A stretch of 10,138 bases of DNA from CAWIOX01 sp963837775 (GTDB taxonomy: Bacteria > Pseudomonadota > Gammaproteobacteria > Burkholderiales > Burkholderiaceae_D): contig CAWIOX010000026.1 of the NCBI GenBank assembly GCA_963837775.1, positions 1 through 10,138 on the forward strand, written 5' to 3'. Under the pieces are notes generated by a model that had not been told where the DNA came from, ran no database searches, and saw nothing but the letters and a program-made list of their open reading frames with translations. Positions 5,575 through 10,138 of this stretch are shown one piece after another; within the stretch, counting starts at the first letter, position 1, and every line of letters starts with the position of its first letter. A program made the translations under genes and the position numbers.

Positions 5575-7619
5575 ATGCCCAAAAGCCTGCTCGAACAACT
5601 CCCTGAAATCGTCGCCCGTGGACGGCAAGAGAGCCGAGCGCATCCTCGAAAGCCTGGAAAGCCGCCACCGCGTCGCGCTGCAAACCCGCGAATGGGTACT
5701 GCCGGCAAAAGACAGCGCGATCAGCGACTGGATTACAGGCACGATGGCGCGGCACGGTGCGCATCTCGCGGCGGGAGCGGCGCAAGACCAGTGCGACAAC
5801 CGCAACCGCCTGATCTACGGTGACAACCTGCTGGCGATGGCGGCGCTGCTGGCCGGCGATGACAGACACGTCGAGCATGCGCGGCCAGATCGACCTGATC
5901 TATATCGACCCGCCGTTCGATTCGAAGGCCGATTACCGCACCAAGGTAGGGTATCTGCCCGAGGGCGTGGCAGAACTGGAACAGAAACCGACCGTAATCG
6001 AACAGTTCGCGTATTCCGATACCTGGGCCGACGGCACCGCGTCATATCTGGCAATGATCACGCCGCGCTTGATTTTAATGCGCGAGTTGTTGAGCGATAG
6101 CGGCTCGATTTACGTGCATCTGGATTGGCATGTCGGGCATTACGTGAAGTTGGTTTTGGATGAGATTTTTGGAAAACAGAATCTTCATTAACGAAATCAT
6201 ATGGCACTACCGAGAAATGGTCTACCAAATCTAATAACTTTCAGCGCAATCACGATACTATTTTCTGGTACGAAAAAAGCTCAGATACACGACATTTTAA
6301 CGTCGCCGAATTTCAAGAGCAGTCTGAAGGAACTTTGAAACGATGGAAGGGGAAGAAACAGCAGGCTGTTTTTGATGAGTCGAGGTAAACGCACAGCAAC
6401 GAGTATCGAAGAAGAAACTACTGGGGCACCATTGGCTGATGTTTGGGACGCAGATGTATGGAATATTTCCATTATCAATCCCGCAGCTATTGAGAGAGTT
6501 GGATTATGCAACCCAAAAACCTGAACAACTTCTAAAACGAGTAATTGAGCATTCTTGTCCAGAGGGCGGCTTGGTTGCCGACTTCTTCGGCGGTTCCGGC
6601 ACCACCGCCGCCGTTGCCGAAAAACTTGGCCGCCGCTGGATCACCACCGATCTCGGCAAACCCGCCTGCATGATCATGCGCAAACGCCTGATCGACCAGA
6701 ATGGCACGTCCCTTCCTGTATCAGGCGATCGGCGACTATCAGGTCGAAGCGGCCAAGGCGTCGCTCGGGCGCGCGTTCCGTATCGGCGACCTGTCGCAGA
6801 TCGTACTGTCCCTGTATGGCGCATTGCCATTGTTGCCGGAAGACAACTCCGAACCGCAACCTGGGCCAGCGTCACCGCCGGCGGCAGCAAGACGCTGGTG
6901 CTGGCCGATTCGCCGAACAAGCTGACCGGCGCGGCGACGCTAAAAAAAGCGATGCTCAGCGCGACAGCCTGATGGGTGGCTGGGACAAGGTGGTGGTGCT
7001 GGGCTGGAATTTTGAGCCGTGGATCGGCGAGAGCATCGCGGCACTCAACGACAGCCGGCTCGAAGTGCTGGTGATTCCGCCCGATCTTCTCGACCGGCTA
7101 AAGAAGAAAGGTGGCGCTCGAGAAATTGCGCGGGCACGGTGCGCTTTGCCGGCTTGCAGTATTTGACGATGCAGCCGCCGGTAGGGTGCATTCGCGCACC
7201 CTCGCCATCAAGAGCGCAAAGCGCAGCGGACGAGGGAAGAACGCTGACCGTGGCGCTGGAGAACTATGTGTTGCTATCGCCGGAAGCGATCAACCTGGAT
7301 GAAGCGAATCGCAGCCAAGCTGCATGGCGGTGATGAATAAAGAGCCACTGGCCTTGATCGAATATTGGGCAGTGGATCCCGATTATGACGGCCAGGTGTT
7401 CCGCTCGGTGTGGCAGGATTATCGCGGCAATACCGCCAATGATGGCGATCCGCTGCGGGTGGTGACCAGGGCAGTGCTGGACTTGCCCGCACAAGTCGGG
7501 TGCGCGCTGCAGTCTGCGTACGGGCAGTCGATGTGTTTGGCTTCGAGGCCGAAGTGGTGGTGACGGTGGCCGCAGCGGCGTCCGATGTACAACCGGAAGC
7601 CTTGCGGGTGGCGGCATGA
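5575..7619 (+). pseudogene. mod: Type III restriction-modification methyltransferase subunit Mod, multiply frameshifted
   Basis: The gene encodes an adenine-N6 methyltransferase that would both protect host DNA and give target recognition for the Mod-Res complex. Restoring the frames yields about 677 residues, normal for Mod. It opens MPKSLLEQLPEIVARGRQEA, then ERILESLE and NRLIYGDNLLAMAALLAGDD. The catalytic DPPF (5907-5918, in IDLIYIDPPFDSKADYRTKV) precedes the AdoMet-binding DFFGGSG (6580-6600), the beta-class order of type III enzymes. Later blocks are WDKVVVLGWNFEP and ALIEYWAVDPDYDGQVFRSV. Single-base insertions are needed at about 5630, 5864, 6183, 6217, 6383, 6504, 6700, 6848, 6870, 7116, 7133, 7315 and 7324, and deletions at about 6953 and 7499, to explain the jumps. 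The final frame ends in TGA at 7617-7619, overlapping the res start. As written no active enzyme results. Confidence 0.85.
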
Positions 7620-10138
7620 CGGCGGCGAACGATCAACTGGCGCTGGCTGCGGCGCTGACACTAAAACCCGGCAACTGTGCATCGGCCTGGAAGATGGCGT
7701 GGCCGAAATTCTCGATCTGGTGACACCGACCACGGCGTAACATTATTGCGCTGGTGGTTTGGCAGGATGCCTGCGCCACCAGCGCGCTTCAATTTCCATC
7801 ACGGCCAGCGTCAGGCGATCGTCAACACCATCGTTGCGCATGAAGTGCTCGGGCGCAACCACCTTGCTGGATTTTTATTAAACAGGCGGCACCGGACGCA
7901 CTGCTGACCGGCACACGGGTGACTGAGGTGTCGCAAGCCAAGCACGCGCACCCGAAGTATTGCCTGAAGATGGCGACCGGCACCGGCAAGACCTGGGTAT
8001 TGCAGGCGCTGTTGATCTGGCAGATTCTGAACAAATCGGCGGCAGCGGGCGAATGGCAGCGACGATCCGCGCTTCACGAAGCAATTTCTGATCGTCGCAC
8101 CCGGCCTGATCGTTTACGACCGCCTGCTCGATGCGTTTTGCGGCAAGGAGCGCGACGGCAAGCGTGAATTCGCGACCTCCGATGTAGCCCAATTCGCCGA
8201 GCTGTTCATCCCGGAAGAGCATCGCGAGCAGGTATTCGGCTTCGTGCGCGGCAACATGTGCGACAAGAGCGATATCGGCCTGAAGGCGACCGGCAACGGC
8301 ATGATAGCCGTCACCAACTGGCAAATGCTGTCGGATGCCGACGAGGAAGAGATTGAAGCCGGAAATCGATGGCACCCGCGGCGCGACATTGATCCGCGAG
8401 CAAGTGATCGACGCCCTGTTGCCGCTGATGCCGGGCAAGGCCAGGGCAATGGTCTGGACGTGCTCGACCGACGTTATGCGCGTGGCGGCATGCTCGAATA
8501 TCTGGCCGGCTTGCCGGACTTGATGGTGTTCAACGATGAGGCGCATCATATTCACGAGTTCAGGCGCGAAGGCGAAACCACCGAGGTCGAGTGGCAAAAG
8601 AGCCTGTAGCGCATCGCGAACAGCAAAGGCCGCCGCTTCGTGCAGATGGATTTTTCGGCAACGCCGTACAACGATGTCGGCGCCGGGAAGAACACGCAGA
8701 AAGTGTATTTCCCGCACATCGTAGTCGATTTCGACCTGAAAAGCGCAATGCGGGCTGGCCTGGTGAAGTCGCTGGTGCTGGACCGGCGCAAGGAGATCGG
8801 CGCATTGCCGCTCGAATTCAAGGCCGAACGCGATGCAGACGGCAATCCAATATTAACCGAAGGCCAGCGCGTGATGCTGCGTGCCGGTTTGCAGAAGCTG
8901 CGGAAGCTCGAAGCCGATTTCGCCCGATCGACCCGACACGCCATCCGAAAATGCTGGTGGTGTGCGAAGACACCACGGTATCGCCGCTGGTGGTGCAGTT
9001 TATGCATGATGAAGGCTTGGCCGATGAGGAGGTGATGGCGATTGACTCCGGCAGGAAGGGGGAGCTGAACCGGGCCGAGTGGGAATGCGGTGCGCGAGCG
9101 ATTGTTCGATGTCGACCGACATGCGGCGCCGCGCGTGATCGTCAGCGTGTTGATGTTGCGCGAGGGCTTTGACGTAAACAATATCTGCGTGATCGTGCCT
9201 TTGCGTCCGTCCAGGCGCAGATTCTGCTGGAGCAGACCATCGGACGCGGCTTGCGGCTGATGTGGCGCGATAACGAATATGACGACATCAAGCGCGAAAA
9301 CCGCGAACGCATCGCGGGAGGGCAAGAGCCGAACAGCATGATCGATATTCTGTCGATTGTCGAGCATCCGGCATTTCAGTCATTTTCTGATGAGCTGATG
9401 CGCGAGGGTTTGGCGGGAACGACCAGCGAAGACAGTGACAAAACCAGCAGCATCGGCGACTTGATCGCCGTCGGCTTGCGCGAAGGCTACGAAGAGTTCG
9501 ATTTCGCCATTCCGTTCATCCTGCGCGAAGCCGAAGAATGGCTCGAACATCAGGCGATGGAGATTACCGATTTGCCGCTCTTTTCAGTGCGATGAATCTG
9601 CAGCGATTTAAGGGTTTGCTGGGCCAGGGCGATATGTTCATGTCGCAGGATTTGCAAAGCAGCACGTTCTTTGGCGATTACCGCGTGGTTGGCGCGGTGA
9701 TGAATGTATCGGGCTATAACGACTTTCTATCGCGCCTGACGCGCCGCGATCAGGCAGGCACTGAGCCAGCCGTTGCCGAAGGGCAACAAGATTGCCGCGC
9801 ATCTGGCGAATCCGTATTCTGCAAGTCAACACTGCCGCGTTGGCGGGCGGACTGGAGCGGTATATCCGTGAACAGTTGTTCGTTGCCGGGTTCGATCCTT
9901 TGGCCGATGAAAACTGGCGTTTATTGCTGTTGCACCGGTGGTCGATCACATTATCAAGGTATTTGCGATGGCGCTGATCGATGCCGAACATAAGGAAATA
10001 TTGGGCGAGACCGAAGTCAAGCATCGTACTCTGTCCGAAGTGCCCAAGCTGATGATGCGTGAAAAACATTTGCTTGCTCGTCATTAAATGCATTTACGAA
10101 CGCTTGCCGTATCCGGCGAAGAATGGCGGCCTGGAACG
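7616..10138 (+). pseudogene. res: Type III restriction subunit Res (DEAH helicase/nuclease), multiply frameshifted, 3' end beyond window
   Basis: The ATG at 7616 overlaps the mod stop (ATGA), showing translational coupling. Res is the ATP-dependent translocase and nuclease that cuts unmodified DNA with Mod. Helicase motifs appear in order: Walker A MATGTGKT (7970-7993), DEAH in VFNDEAHH (8535-8546), SATPY (8655-8669), REGFDVNN near 9160 and QTIGRGLR (9233-9256). Jumps consistent with one-base insertions lie near 7787, 7854, 7879, 8060, 8361, 9083, 9745, 9818 and 10076. Jumps consistent with one-base deletions lie near 7669, 7736, 7762, 8441, 8923, 9213, 9579 and 9931. An in-frame TAG at 8607-8609 splits EWQKSL from RIANSKGRR. 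Homology continues to the right edge (CIYERLPYPAKNGGLE), so the C-terminal nuclease domain is outside the window. It cannot be expressed whole as written. Confidence 0.85.

Noticed and set aside
5575..7619. Programmed frameshifting as the cause of the mod frame changes
   Set aside because: There are fifteen jumps in both directions, mostly without slippery heptamers or downstream structure; no known recoding scheme works at this density.
7878..9367. Two long minus-strand frames (279 and 271 residues) opposite res
   Set aside because: The plus strand carries the ordered helicase motifs of Res through the same interval; the minus frames show no domain and no ribosome site.
1..10138. CRISPR array, tRNA or rRNA genes, or a replication origin
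   Set aside because: No regularly spaced short repeats, no cloverleaf with CCA-like end, no rRNA-like blocks and no iteron or DnaA-box cluster were seen.

Overview
The base composition is moderately GC-rich, and the protein families (GcvA-like LysR regulator, paired LysE-type exporters, MocR-like tail, IS1595-family element, chromosomal CcdAB, type III Mod/Res) suggest a beta- or gammaproteobacterium. A Burkholderiales member is my best guess, from codon use and protein character only. No rRNA, tRNA or ribosomal protein gene is present to anchor taxonomy.

Layout, left to right. (1) 1-231: probable C-terminal tail of a MocR/aminotransferase-like regulator, reading into a dispersed repeat (copy A, 120-258). 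(2) 283-3146: a small-molecule export and regulation block. Two LysE/RhtB-type exporters lie on the minus strand, one intact and one broken by a single-base deletion. A NIPSNAP-family protein is also on the minus strand, with a divergent LysR regulator on the plus strand that is broken by a single-base insertion. The NIPSNAP/LysR intergenic region holds a perfect T-N11-A dyad. (3) 3210-4404: a second copy of the repeat (copy B), split by a complete 1046-bp IS1595-family insertion sequence with imperfect 24-bp ends and a degenerate 8-bp target duplication. (4) 4408-5414: a ccdAB toxin-antitoxin pair with a strong Shine-Dalgarno, a TATAAT box and a palindromic candidate operator, preceded on the same strand by an XRE-type regulator gene. 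(5) 5489 to the window end: divergent from the regulator, a type III restriction-modification operon, mod then res, with a 4-base ATGA overlap. The res gene runs off the right edge.

The type III operon is recognisable over its whole length. Nearly every family motif is present: DPPF and FGGSG in Mod; Walker A, DEAH, SATP and QTIGRGLR in Res. The reading frame, however, changes about 32 times by single-base shifts, and res also has one in-frame TAG. As written it cannot make either full-length protein. The six intact genes upstream show no frameshift over about 2.8 kb. This is either a very abrupt loss of one operon or locally poor sequence; the sequence alone cannot decide, and the lack of accompanying missense decay leans towards sequence error.

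The biological theme is an accessory/defence segment: a restriction-modification operon, a toxin-antitoxin addiction module and a small DNA-binding regulator, next to a transporter block bounded by repeats and an IS. I do not see a clearly new system. The most interesting non-standard signals are the GC-rich hairpin just upstream of mod opposite the XRE gene, the diverged two-copy repeat interrupted by the IS, and the altered C-terminus of CcdB.
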